Source: Torreya grandis
Lineage: Eukaryota; Streptophyta; Pinopsida; Cupressales; Taxaceae
Reading direction: 5' to 3'
Assembly (NCBI GenBank): GCA_037957365.1
Contig: JARHVA010001190.1
Location: forward strand, 2,493,001 to 2,557,000
Length of the DNA stretch: 64,000 nt
In this document: positions 1 through 11,224 of the stretch, piece after piece
How the letters are laid out: every line of letters starts with the position of its first letter
Numbering within the stretch: the stretch's first letter is position 1
The notes under the pieces: model-generated
The model's input: only the letters and a program-made list of their open reading frames with translations
Databases searched by the model: none
What the model was told of the DNA's origin: nothing
Made by a program: the position numbers and the translations under genes

Positions 1-396
1 AAGAGCAATATGACGTGCCAATGGTGTATGCAATAGAGCAAAAGAATCCAAAACCTACGTAGGTCTATAGGTACCTTGCTCAAGATGTAGCACCTTGGAT
101 TGAAGAGATCTTATCTCTTTCACAAGGGCTACCACATCAGGAGACAAAGATGTACTAGTTATAGTTGGTGGCATAGAGGAAGGTTGGGCTGTTATAGGGG
201 GTTGTTGAGACATAGTTGACCCCATAGTGTCATGTGCAACTGGTTGCTCTATGGTTTGTGAAGATTGACCATTGTTCACTTTTTATTATTCCTCTTGAAG
301 TATTTTAAGCATGCCATCTTGCATATCAAGGTATTTAGTTAAAAGGTCTTGGAGTTCCCTTTTATCAGTTTCATCAAAACTGGTGTATTGGGCCAT
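1..396 (-). pseudogene. gag-like N-terminal fragment of a retroelement, runs off the left edge
   Basis: A minus-strand frame starts at the ATG at 394-396 (MAQYTSFDETDKRELQ...). It is charged and helical for about 36 residues, then hits two consecutive stop codons (283-288). It resumes in the same frame with a Gln/Ser/Pro/Thr-rich linker and a short heptad-like stretch (VALVKEIRSLQSKVLHLEQ) before a third stop near 55-57; the frame then continues leftwards out of the window. A short coiled-coil segment followed by a Pro/Gln-rich linker is common at the start of plant LTR-retrotransposon gag proteins, so I infer a degraded gag. No zinc knuckle or pol domain is visible because the window ends. 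It could also be a fragment of an unrelated plant protein. The family assignment is tentative. Confidence 0.35.
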
Positions 397-578
397 TGTT
401 AAGGTAGGAAAACAATTTGAAAATTGATTGAATTTTTTATAATAATTTGTAATAAGCAAGGTGTTATAGAAGGAAAACACTAAAAATAGGAGAGTAAAGT
501 CTTACAAATAGCGAACTAAAAAGTGCATAAAAAAGATACAAAACTCACAAACATGTAAAGGTGATACCTCAAAAGTAA

Positions 579-852
579 TGGGACCTAGTATATGCAGCTA
601 GGGTTTTGAAAATTGATATTCATAAAATTACTATGAAATTGTAAAATTTGAAGTGAATTTCTAATTTAAATATGCAAGTAAAAAAATTAGAAAATTATAG
701 GAAAGATATTGGGAAAATACTAGGACCTAGTATGGGCAACTAGTGTTTAAAAGAAAATTATTTTTAAAATACTATGAAATTTTAAAATTTAATGCTAATT
801 TCTAATTTTATTATGCAGATAAAAAATCATAAAAATATAGGAAAAATTAGTA
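579..852. repeat. Two-copy tandem duplication, period about 142 bp
   Basis: The block beginning GGACCTAGTATATGCAGCTA at 581 recurs as GGACCTAGTATGGGCAACTA at 723. Both are followed by the same order of words (ctatgaaatt, gaatttctaattt or gctaatttctaattt, tatgcag/tatgcaa, attagaaaatataggaaa). It is AT-rich and has no coding potential. It lies just upstream, on the minus strand, of the gag-like fragment and may be part of that element's leader. Confidence 0.7.
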
Positions 853-1187
853 GTAAATTTACCTTAGGGTTTGTAGGGGTTTTATGCACAAATAAAGTAA
901 GTCGGGTTCACCAAATGATTTAACTTTTTTGGGAATATTAGTGTATTATTCCTAATTTAGTTAAGCGTATGAGTTAATTAAACCAGTAAATAATATAGCA
1001 ATAATTAAGATAATTATTTGTATAATTTAACTATAATTTTAACCTTTCTAAAAATAGTAATAAAGAAGAGAAAATAAGACTTAGCTAGAAGCTAATTGAG
1101 ATGGTTATTCCAAGGTTTGGAATTCACTGTGCAGGATTGAGATAGTGTCGTAAATCAGAATCTAGCATTTGTTTTATGATTAGACAT

Positions 1188-1882
1188 GAGCACTAAAATA
1201 GGACACCCTAGGGTCTAGTGCTATAGTCCTCTTCTACTACTATTTTCTAGGAGATATGAGCTTTCTGGATTTTATTTGTTGTGTTCATGTGAGCCTATCT
1301 ATGAAATTTTGACTATTGGATTTCTGTGAAACTCCCTATAGAGTTAATTTAGTCTTCAAACCCTATACTCCATTATGCCTTGACAAAATTTAGGAAAGAG
1401 GCGGGGGTCAGTGTGTGTAAGATGCACTGAATGTGTATCCACACCCCTTATGTGGGCATGCTACCTACATACCAATACTTCGAAGAAGGGTCAAGTCACA
1501 TGTAGTTCTCCCACTTGATGTATTTTGTACAATAGTGTGTATGAAGATGCAAAATGCTAAATTGGATTTGCTTGAGGTGGCTAGGGACTGGTGTAAGGAT
1601 TTGAATAAGCTTTTATTAGTATTGGCTGGTTATATGTAAAGGATAGGGAATATTGCCTTAGTGGTTTTACTTGTATTCTTTTTTGCTTTGTATAATTGCC
1701 AACCCCTTCTAAATGAACTTTGAATGGGATTTTATAGGAATATGTTGGTCATGGGTCAAATGTATTCACATTAGGCCAACAAGAAGGAGGATAGGGACTA
1801 GAAATAAATGACCATTGGCGATAAAAATGTACTTGGATAGGAGCAGTAAAAATGGGCACCCTAGGGTCTGATGATATAGTCC
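1188..1882. repeat. Pair of about 42-bp direct repeats flanking 610 bp of non-coding DNA
   Basis: The segment 1188-1230 (gagcactaaaataggacacc...tatagtcct) is repeated with few changes at 1841-1882 (gagcagtaaaaatgggcacc...tatagtcc). The intervening DNA and the stretch from 885 to 2548 contain no gene I can support; a 68-codon open stretch there has no recognisable motif. The repeats may be remnants of a larger duplicated retroelement segment. Confidence 0.55.
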
Positions 1883-2548
1883 AAGTTGGGCGCTATAGTC
1901 CTGAAGGAACGTGACCCAAGGGGATGGAATCATCACTGGAAATGTTGCCTGGAAGAGGTGGAATCACTGTCTGAAAGGCTATGGATGATTGGGAATCAAT
2001 GAAAAGATGCTTATGAGGGTCATCAGAGCAAACAAGAGGGACCTATGGGTTGGGTGTCACCAACCACACTCAAGTTACCAATTTTCACATTTTATATGAC
2101 TACATAACTATAATCTAGCTCAAAGCATTTTTAAGGAAGGCATATCTTAATTTAAGTTTTTATAATGCCATCTTATATAGATGATTTCACTCTTTCTCTC
2201 ATAGAGATTTATAACTATATATATTCATTAAACCTATAGCTGAAATACATTTCTAAATCACATTATTGAGCATAAAGTCTTATTCCTATAGGCTCTCATA
2301 TACATATATATATCCATCAAATTTATAATCCCTTCAATAAAAGAACCTATAGATAATTAACTAAAGAATATTATAAGCTCAGGTTAATATTTGGATTTCT
2401 TTAACAAATTGGTCACATACTAACTAGATTCCATAGACACCACTAGTGCATTTAAACAAAAAACGGTGTTCATTGATGTATATTGCAAGATTTAGTTAAG
2501 GTTCCTCAAACTGTCTATACTCAGGGCTGAAGTTGTAATTCTAATTTT

Positions 2549-2623
2549 TATATCACAACATGATACCCCCCCCCTCTCTCTCTCTCTATATATATATATC
2601 ACAACATGATCCCCACACACACA

Positions 2624-2675
<52 letters not shown>

Positions 2676-2684
2676 ATATATGTC
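2549..2684. repeat. Duplicated compound microsatellite (C)n(CT)n(TA)n
   Basis: A 47-bp unit (tatcacaacatgat, then a C- or CA-rich run, CT run, TA run) occurs twice, the second copy with longer CT and TA tracts ending near 2672. The minus-strand open frame across it (Arg-Glu and Ile-Tyr runs) is simply translated microsatellite and is not a gene. Confidence 0.9.
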
Positions 2685-3379
2685 AAAGGTTTAAATTTGA
2701 AAACATACATAAATATGTACAACTAAAAGAATTTCCATTCCTTTACTATCATCCCATTTCAAGTTCTCAGGTCGCATTGTAAAACCCAACTAGGTATCAA
2801 GGGAAAATCAACACTCATATTTTTATAATACAAATACAGCTACACAACCCTAAAGCCTAGTTTCAAATATTATACTAATTCTAATGCAAGAGGGTATATG
2901 GATATCTTCTGCATACATATATGTAACTATACAAGACACACACATGCACACACATGATAAGAAAATTGAAATTAAATCATAGCTTCAAGGATGTACACAG
3001 ATCTGTAAGTTCATGATTACATTTTTGTTGGTATCCTCATTTGACTAGTGGAGATACAACCCAAATAAGGTAAAACTTTGATCCTAGTATTGGCTCAAGA
3101 TATTAAAAATAGAGGTCATTAAATATGCCTAAGTTAATAAACTGAAATCAAGTAATAACCTATAGGAAATGACAGAGTATAGGTTTTTAATACTCAGCTT
3201 GGCACCCTCAGCCTTATAGGACCAAGAATGGGATTTGAAATCGCATCCTTAGGTTTATAAACCTCACAATCTAGGGTTTCAAATATAGAAAATTTTAGTG
3301 GCCTATATTAAATAAAATTAGAGGTCATTACATGAATTGGTTTCACAATGGTGTCAAATCTGGTTGGAAAGCAGATAAT

Positions 3380-4012
3380 CGTGTAGGTGAATTATGAAGA
3401 TTGACTACAAGTTGTAGTCATCCATCTGTATGCTATAGATGGCCATCTGATTCAGCTAGCATGACTATCATCTTGCAACTAGGCTATTAAATGATAGCAC
3501 AGTAGCCAAATGATAGTAGCACTATTGTCTGTTAGCACAACCATCAAACAATAGTGTTATTGTTATTCGATAGTCACGTTATCAAATGACAACATGAACA
3601 TGACTGTCATGCGATAACTACACTATCGGGTGCCATCACATCTACCATTTGGTAGTGTGCTATCGAACAATGGTGCAACTGCCAAATGACAACAATACTA
3701 TCATCTGACATTGCAACTATCGAATGATAATGGTGTTACTAAGTGGTTGCATGACTATTGAGTGAAAGTTGTGTAATCGAACATCGATACAACTATCAGG
3801 GAACACTAGTGTTTTTATCCAGTAGCATAGATGTTGAGTAGCTTGGCCATCATTCAATGCCTGTGTGGTCATCTGGCAACTTTACCATCATTCAGTGGTT
3901 GATTTGTCATTTGACAAAGTTTGTTAATGTTTGTCAATTGATTGCAGTCACTTGACAACTACTTGTTGTCACTCGATGTCTTCTTCCTATCATCTAACAC
4001 CTGGTACTATAA
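3380..4012. repeat. Degenerate short-unit array of ACTATCRAATGAYA-like words
   Basis: For about 600 bp the sequence is built from diverged words about 19-22 bp apart containing ctatc/ccatc followed by aatgaya or tggtag (for example 'gttatcaaatgacaac', 'actatcgaatgataatgg', 'accatttggtagtg'). Both orientations of the core occur, so many small inverted repeats are possible. There is no open reading frame. From 4012 to about 5650 I see no gene. Confidence 0.55.
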
Positions 4013-5669
4013 TTTAGGGCAAAAAGTTTAATACATAATATATAGTGGTGAATGCCTCAGATTAGTTTTTTTGGTACCGATGACATACATTTATTAGAGA
4101 AAATTTATTTTAAAAAGTACGTGAGTCGACCCTTACATTTAAATTTTACCCTAAAATTTAGGTGATCCTGCATTGTCAGCTACCCCACAAAATCATCAAA
4201 TGTTGACTTAAAAAAATGGAATATTCATGAATTAACGAAGATTCACCACTAAAAAAATTCATGATTTTAAATAAGAGCCCATTCAAAATTATTTTATATA
4301 ATAAAACAAAAACCATTATTCCAAAATCCCATAATATCATTAAAACAAAACTGAGAAAAGTGACTGACCTAGTATTAAAACAACACAAGTAATAATCTTC
4401 TCTTTCTCCAATAGTTGAGCTTCCTACTATATTTTTCTTCCTTTTGTAATTCGATGAAGATGATGTCTTTTCTTTTCCTCCTCATCTCACTTATTCTCTT
4501 CCACAAATTGTGCATGTTCAACATGACTTCCACATAACCCCTGCTATTTTTCCAATCGAATCTCATGCAACATTTAGACATAAATGCACCAGTCCTCCAC
4601 TCTTGTTCAATTCTCAATCCATTTTCCTACATGAGAGCTTGGTGGTCGAGCTATTCCAACAACCTTGACAAGGTTAAAACCCAAGGAAAAACATAATGAT
4701 AACAAACTCTAATTTGAGTCCTTTTACCAAAAACACATCATAAACAAGTATCATGAAGCTTCCACGAGTAAAGTCCAAGTTTTAATCTAATTACTAGCAT
4801 GCAAAGTCCACCATGCATAAAGTTAACATAACAACGTGCCTTAGAAAATTATTTTGCTTATATTAGACCTTGCACCTTGTCATTTAAAATAATAATGCCA
4901 TCTAGAACTCATAGAATCAATCAATAGGACAATAACATTTCAAACCATAAGTGGTCAAAAATCCAGACAAGATTAGGTACATATACTCAAACGAGATAAT
5001 CAAATTTCCTAACCTAATATAGGTTATATCAAACAACCACTAGGTATATAAACATGATACGATCAAATAATGAAATATACAAGGAATGAACCCGATTGAC
5101 ACACTTATGTTTCTACAAAACAAAATGCAATGAGAAGAATCATATACCAACAATAATTTAGCACACATATGCAAGTTATGAAATCAAAGCAAATAAGGTT
5201 TAAAACATTCAATGCAAGCATCATTTATTTTATTCCAAACATATGATAGTGGTGTGTGCACAGGACTTTGAAACTATCTCTCTCAATCCCCATTATCGAT
5301 ATCTTCTCCCCCTCTTCGATGATACTCTCCCTCTGCTCTGCCAATGAGGGCGGAAATATCCTTCATCCACCTTATCAAACAAACTGGTAGTTAGTCAATA
5401 TCATGTTAATAATTAACATATAATCATAAAAACTATCAAATATAAGAAATCTATAAAAATCATGATCATAAGCATAATATAACATATGCAACAGCTATCC
5501 AAAAGTAATATATCTGTCAACCAAACAACATATACATATCTAACTCAAAATAAAGCAACATATATGCCAATAATTAACATAAAATCCACTAATTTATGCT
5601 TCCAAAAATCCATAGGGAGAAACTAGATGTAACACTTTTCTTTTGTTTTATCCCTAATTTATTACTATT

Positions 5670-6262
5670 CACCTCTCAAATCTAATTTTCCCAAGATTGT
5701 GATATGCCTTCTCAACATATCGTCAAGCAAAGGTTGTGACATCCCTAAGAGTAGTTTCCTTGGAACAAAAATGGAATTTCCACAAGACATGCCCAATGGA
5801 TTGCAAAATGGGAACACTTAAAAATTGCAAGAGTAAGTTTGGGAGCCTCACCCACATGAGAGTAGAATGAAAAATTATCATAAGAAGGGTTGAAAGAGGG
5901 GAACCATGGCTTCATACACAAACCATCTCCATTGCACAACCAAAGCCCCAACTAGAGAATAAGGTCCATGCCATCAACTAAGCCACATTCAACAATGAAA
6001 AAACCACAAGTGCACGAGTAAAGATAAATCTCTTGAAAAGGATTTCCAAGTTGTTGAAACCCACTTATGGAGATCAGAGGATCTAGGCCAAAAGCCATTA
6101 AACTTGCAAATAGGACCATGGTCCTTGTAAAAATGTACTTGATTCTTGACCTCCAAAGCTAACTCAAGAACATGAATGGATGCAACCTTATCTACCACGA
6201 AAGTACCACACTTTTGTTGGAAAGATCCAATGAAAAGGTCGAGGAAGGCAACGTCAGGGTGT
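5670..6262 (-). pseudogene. LINE-type ORF1 (DUF4283-like) fossil
   Basis: Minus-strand translation from about 6262 reads DVAFLDLFIGSFQQKCGTFV, then a strand rich in hydrophobic and charged residues and the words ICKFNGFWPRSSDLHKW. Further on come LWLCNGDGLCMKPWFPSFNP and, after a frameshift, MWVRLPNLLLQFL...SIGHVLWKF and KETTLRDVTTFA. The 'G-x-L-x-x-x-PWFPxFNP ... VWVRLPNLPLxF ... IGxxLGKF' pattern is characteristic of the DUF4283 domain found in ORF1 of plant LINE/L1 elements and related zinc-knuckle proteins. Several stops and at least two frameshifts make it non-functional. No RT domain of the same LINE is seen to the left, so the copy is a fragment. Assignment to the DUF4283 type is fairly secure; the exact ends are approximate. 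Confidence 0.65.
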
Positions 6263-6932
6263 CTTTAAAGGACACTTGAAAGCCTCTACAAGGAGACAAA
6301 GATTCAATAAAGGTAGATAAAGGAGAGAAGAGAAGAAAAATAAGGCAAGCCCAAAAGGGTGCAATCGCAAAAGTCTAAACAAAATCCATATGATAAGATT
6401 TAAACATTATTGTTAGGTAAAGTAGTACAAACACCACGGAGAGATGGGAGAACATGTACCATATAGTTTTGAAGGGTATGGACATCACGTAGAATAGTAA
6501 CAACAATAGCGATGAAAAAGAAATGAATATTATAAAGTTTAACTCCATATAATCTTTAGCTTAATTAATTGTAATTAAGTATTTGTGTAGCAATTTAGTT
6601 CTAATCCATTCATCCCAATTACACACGTAACGCTTTGCTAATTAAAAGGTCAGCAATATCGATCAGTATACTATGAGACTAAAACATTAATAAAAAGAGA
6701 GGTGATTAGACAAAGCATTTTAAGATATGAAAGGGAATGTTCAATAGAAGCAAAGCAACTAATATATGGTATGGAGCATTTTCAGCGAATTTTAGTTTTT
6801 CTATTTTGGCTCCGTCGGCTGCATTTGCTCCTGCCCAAAGTCAGTTGATTGATTAAATATGCGTTTGAGGTCAGTCTTGAAACATGGAATCGAAATGTCA
6901 TCATCCATAGATAAAATTTCTCTCTTACCAAT

Positions 6933-6968
6933 CCATTGCCATTGCCATTGCCATTGCCATTGCCATTA
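6933..6968. repeat. Hexanucleotide microsatellite (CCATTG)5 plus one variant unit
   Basis: Five exact CCATTG units (6933-6962) are followed by CCATTA (6963-6968). In the PPR frame this reads as alternating Leu-Pro just upstream of the first in-frame ATG; in the +1 frame it reads Cys-His. Length changes here would not shift frame because the unit is 6 bp. Confidence 0.95.
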
Positions 6969-6977
6969 CCGACAACA

Positions 6978-8714
6978 ATGTACAACGACGAGTGGCATGA
7001 GATGGAGGAAAGAGCAGAGAGACAAGGAATTCATCAACAACATCTGCATGACATTAATGCAGAGAAGCCCCTCAATATGGGATTCAATATTTCACCAAAC
7101 CAATTTGGTCTTCAATTAACCCCAGAGCTTGTAGTTCAAGTTCTGCTAAAAACCCAAAAGGATGCCAAAGCTTCTCTTGACTTCTTCAACTGGGTAGGGA
7201 AGCAGAGGGGTTTTAAGCATACCCTTTATTCAATTTCCCTAATAATTCATATCGTCTTCCGTGCAGGGCTCTTAAACCATGTTAAAACCCTCCTTCGCCA
7301 AAACAGCACTAATGTCCCTGCCCTCTTTGATGCATTGCTCAACACCTGCAAATCAACACCTCGAATATTTGACCTGCTTTTAGAGACCTATTTACAGGAA
7401 AAAATGATCCCAGAAGTTTTTAATACCTTTTATAGGATGAGAGATTGTGGGTTCAAGCCCTCTGTAAGAGCTTGTAATGAAGTTCTGCATACCCTGTGGA
7501 GGCTGAACATGATAGAGGTGGCTTGGAAATTCTATTGGGCAATGGCTCAAAATGGGATCTGCTCCGACGAGCACACATTTAGCATATTGGTGCAGATGCT
7601 CTGTAAGGAGGGGAAAGTTGAGGATTCTGTTCGATTGTTGGATGAGATGGAAGAAAATGGCTGCAATCCCCATGTCGCTCTTTACAATATTGCCATAGAT
7701 GCACATTGCAAGGAAGGAAGGGTTGCAGAGGGCTTAAAACTACTGGAAAACATGTTTAGGAAGGGGCTGAGCCCTGATTTTGCAACTTACAGTTCAATCC
7801 TTAGTGGATTATGTAGACTTGGAAGAATTGAAGAAGCTAATCATCTATTAGAAGGCATGCTCAGTAAAGATATGGTGCCCATAACTGATGCTGCAATGCA
7901 GTGCGACTCACCAGGAAAGGACTGCGAAGCTCTGGATATTGTTACTTGCAATGCATTTATTATAGAACTTTGTAGGCTGGAAAAAATGGATGCAGCAGTG
8001 CTGGTTTTCAAAAAAATTGTAGATAAGGGTTTGATTGCAAACGGCTCTGTTTATAATGCTCTTATTGATGGTTACAGTAAGGAAGGAAGAATGAAAGAAG
8101 CACTCCAACTATACGACAAAATGTTTCAGTGTAATCTTTTGCTGAATTCTTCTACTTGCAAAGTAATTGTAAATGGACTTTGCATGGAAGGCAGAGTGGC
8201 GGAAGCAAGGAAAGTTTTCTCTATCATGTTGGAAAGAGGCTTTGGTCCTGATTCTGCTGATTATTCTGTCCTGATTTCTTCTCATTGCAAGGAAAGCAAT
8301 ATGGAGGAAGCAAAGAATTTTTTTAATGACATGCTTGAAAGAGGCTTGATGCCTACTATAAATACATGCTGTACACTGGTTAAACAATACTGCAAGGAAG
8401 GTAGTACAAGTGAAGCTTTGTATCTTCTCGAGAAACTAGAGGAATATGACATTTTACTTGACATAGTCACTTATAATGTTCTCCTAGAGGGGTTGTGCCA
8501 AAAGAAGCAGATGCAGGAAGCAGACAAAATCTTCAACTATATACAAAATAAGGGATTGACTCCTACTGCCATTACTTATACAACAATGGTCCGTGGGCAC
8601 TGCAAGGCAGAAAATTTTAGGAAAGCTTTACAACTGCACGATGAAATGTTGCAGAAGGATCTTAAGCCTGACAAGGCTACTTATAAAGATCTGATAGCTG
8701 GATTTGATGTATAA
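6978..8714 (+). CDS. P-class pentatricopeptide repeat (PPR) protein
   Basis: This intronless frame encodes about 578 residues from the first in-frame ATG at 6978 (MYNDEWHEMEERAER). The frame is open back to 6915, but the codons before 6978 are only the Leu-Pro hexamer repeat with no ATG. Residues about 131-578 form roughly twelve 35-residue PPR motifs plus a final partial one (for example VTYNVLLEGLCQKKQMQEAD, ITYTTMVRGHCKAENFRKAL), and a weak motif-like stretch precedes them at about 81-108. A non-PPR insert of about 17 residues (DAAMQCDSPGKDCEALD, about 301-318) separates motifs 5 and 6. There are no E, DYW or SMR extensions, so it is P class. P-class PPR proteins bind single-stranded RNA in mitochondria or plastids and affect its stability, splicing or translation. 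No convincing transit peptide follows the chosen start; an ATG-initiated stretch at 6859 (MRLRSVLKHGIEMSSS) lies in another frame. A weak TATA-like word sits near 6760. It ends at TAA 8712-8714. Confidence 0.93.
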   Translation: MYNDEWHEMEERAERQGIHQQHLHDINAEKPLNMGFNISPNQFGLQLTPELVVQVLLKTQKDAKASLDFFNWVGKQRGFKHTLYSISLIIHIVFRAGLLNHVKTLLRQNSTNVPALFDALLNTCKSTPRIFDLLLETYLQEKMIPEVFNTFYRMRDCGFKPSVRACNEVLHTLWRLNMIEVAWKFYWAMAQNGICSDEHTFSILVQMLCKEGKVEDSVRLLDEMEENGCNPHVALYNIAIDAHCKEGRVAEGLKLLENMFRKGLSPDFATYSSILSGLCRLGRIEEANHLLEGMLSKDMVPITDAAMQCDSPGKDCEALDIVTCNAFIIELCRLEKMDAAVLVFKKIVDKGLIANGSVYNALIDGYSKEGRMKEALQLYDKMFQCNLLLNSSTCKVIVNGLCMEGRVAEARKVFSIMLERGFGPDSADYSVLISSHCKESNMEEAKNFFNDMLERGLMPTINTCCTLVKQYCKEGSTSEALYLLEKLEEYDILLDIVTYNVLLEGLCQKKQMQEADKIFNYIQNKGLTPTAITYTTMVRGHCKAENFRKALQLHDEMLQKDLKPDKATYKDLIAGFDV

Positions 8715-10358
8715 GGAAGTGATTTATATCATATGATATCAATCATAGAAAAAGCATAAAGCTTAGCAAATCAATCATTGCAGATAAGGATGATCAATCA
8801 ATGCAGGTAAGGACAATATGTAACTCTTTTTCTGAAATACTCTTTGCAAGGCACCAATCTGAACTTTTGTCATAGATCATATGGTCTTTACAATGGAGAA
8901 ACCATTAAGGAGGTACAATAGCACAAATATAATCCACAAGTTACTATTCAATAGCACATGCCTTGAAGGCAATCCCAGTATACACCAAAGTTTGGCCTAG
9001 CAGTTTTGGGACCTAAACTGAAAGGCAATTCTGGTTTTGCAGGGATTCTTTCTGAAATCATCATTCAGAACTATTTAGTGGGCACACACTTTATAAATCA
9101 CATCATACTTTACACATAGTGCAAAGATTAGAGGGACATTACAACAAGAATCATAGTAATCAGCAGGTGTTTATGGATCAAGGAAACTTTGGGTGAGATA
9201 GACAAACTATACTCCATTCGAAGGAAACAATGTAAGACACGTAGCAAGCTAAAGAAGAAGAGATTCCATTACATTGTCAAGGCAAATGACATTTAGGTGA
9301 CAAGCTCGAAAGGTTTCCTGAGGGCTACACTCTTAGATTGGCCAGAGGTAAACACCCATTTGCTATTCTCTATTGAAAATGTGCAACTTGTTCTACCTGA
9401 CCATGACAATGAACGGTGTGAGAAGCCCATATTTTATACTCAATCTGGAAGCAGGAAAGCATGATGTATGTTCATCCATATAAATCCCAATTGTGTTATA
9501 AGGGTAAACATACATTAAAATTCAGATCAATTAAGTTGACTGTCATGAAGTATTTACTTGCTTTGTGATACATTCCACAACATTGACTTGTTGCTCACTA
9601 CTTTGCAATAAATAACCCTCATTCATGGAATATGTTTATCTAAGGAAGAAAGTTCAAATGCATCAACTGTAAACTGCTCAAATTCTAAATTTTCAGATCA
9701 AGCATGCAATGGTATCTACAAATGAAATCCTTTTTTCGCTCCTCTCTTTAAAGCTAATGGTAGAATTATTAGCCACTGACCTCCATTAACAAATATTTCA
9801 TACATGTTTCCATTTTAGAGTGAAATAGTGGATTTTTGTCTTTTTTACCAGCGTGCAAGAGAGATTCAAAATTGAGTTTTATGAAATTCAATCAATTGAC
9901 AAGAAATGTATCTTTCTCTAGGGATACAAGAAAATTGTTCGCCATCTCACATATTTTATGAAATGCTGTTTTACATTTCAAGTGTTTCTGAAATAGTTCG
10001 AGTCACAGCGACTGGATATTGACATAAATGCTTTTGAGGATAGCTTCAAGAAAGTAGGAACGGAACTTAATCCAAGTGTTGTCCACTAGATTTGTCAGTT
10101 CACTTTGAACACCTAGTTTAGTTTGAGGAGGTATTTAACCTGACACTTAATACAATTTCATCAGCATTAATTACTGATTGTCTTTGTACTTTCTTGAATT
10201 GATTGTAATTCATCTGCTTTGTTTCTAAGAAGCAACCAAGTTCCAAGTTATGAGGCACTCATGATTTTTTTTCTGTGTTACTTTCTTATATTATATAGCG
10301 TTGTAAATTTTCATTGGAGGGTAATAATTACATCCCAGATTGGTGTAAGTTATAACAT
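8715..10358. other. Non-coding 3' flank of the PPR gene
   Basis: No reading frame of note and no domain match by eye on either strand. The sequence is AT-rich but less repetitive than the rest of the window. It may hold the 3' UTR and perhaps untranslated exons, but I cannot place splice sites or a poly(A) site. Confidence 0.5.
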
Positions 10359-10612
10359 CTCTGCTTGAGAGAGTATGCAATAAATTAAAAAATTGTAAGT
10401 GCCTCGCCCAACACCCTGGTTTGGTGTTTTGGTGTGGATTTACATTTATAAGGGATTTTATATGTGTTTAAATCACATGGTGACATGTTCTATGCCAAGC
10501 AAGCTTAAATCCTCTGCTTGAGAGAGCATACAATTAATCCAAAAATTGTGAGTACCTCACCCGACACCCTAGTTTGGTGTGGATTACATTTACAAGAGAA
10601 TTGATCTGTGTT
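10359..10612. repeat. Two-copy tandem duplication, period 153 bp
   Basis: CTCTGCTTGAGAGAG at 10359 and again at 10512 begins two copies sharing 'cataca/tatgcaat-aa', 'aaaaattgtgagt', 'cctc-cccacaccct', 'tttggtgtggatt', 'acatttacaag' in the same order. No coding potential. Confidence 0.75.
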
Positions 10613-11224
10613 CTTGTGGCTTTTCCATTTTAGAACTCCTCAAATTTCTGTATGGCTCATCATGTGCATAGAGAAAGCAAGTGGTCTTTAGACTATTATT
10701 TAAGTTCGCTAGTTGATATAGGATAAAAAGTTGAGGGTTGTCTTTCTTGTCTTAAATTGCTGCCTATTTAATGCCATTTTTTATCATGGGAGCCAAATTC
10801 AAGGTTGGCCTTCCTCAAATAGCCCAAAAGCCACATCTCATCAGTTGGAAAGAATTGGTGTTAATAGATGATGGCAAGAAGGGGATAGACAACTAGAATT
10901 TGTTTGCTGAAGTTTGAAGCAGTGCCGAGAGGCTTGAATGCACCCAACCGGACCTCTGAGATGAAATATGAGGATTAGATAGTTTTTTGGATAATCAATG
11001 AAACAAAGTAGTGGAAATTTGGAAGTTCCAAAGAGCTCATGGAAGATCTGCGATTTGCTAGAGAGGCATATTGAAGAAATCATAAAAAGAATGTTCATTC
11101 CATTTAGCCACTGGGTGATATTCCATAAAAAAAAGAATAAATAGTTAAATAAAAAAGATTCCAAATATAGGCGGTGGTAGGCAGGATGTGATCAGAGAAA
11201 ATTGGGGAGGGCTGACTGCATTCA

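Noticed and set aside
2492..2722. 76-codon minus-strand open frame
   Set aside because: It is translated CT/TA microsatellite (Arg-Glu and Ile-Tyr runs); no real protein features.
4375..4617. 80-codon basic minus-strand frame (LQKEEKYSRKLNYWRKRR)
   Set aside because: Vaguely like the linker before a LINE RT but too short, with no adjoining RT blocks; left out of the annotation.
6859..7119. 86-codon plus-strand frame overlapping the PPR start
   Set aside because: Not called as a gene: it reads through the hexamer repeat and then the PPR gene out of frame. Its first 20 residues are discussed as a possible detached targeting sequence.
7392..8470. Several minus-strand open frames within 7392-8470
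   Set aside because: They are antisense shadows of the PPR gene.
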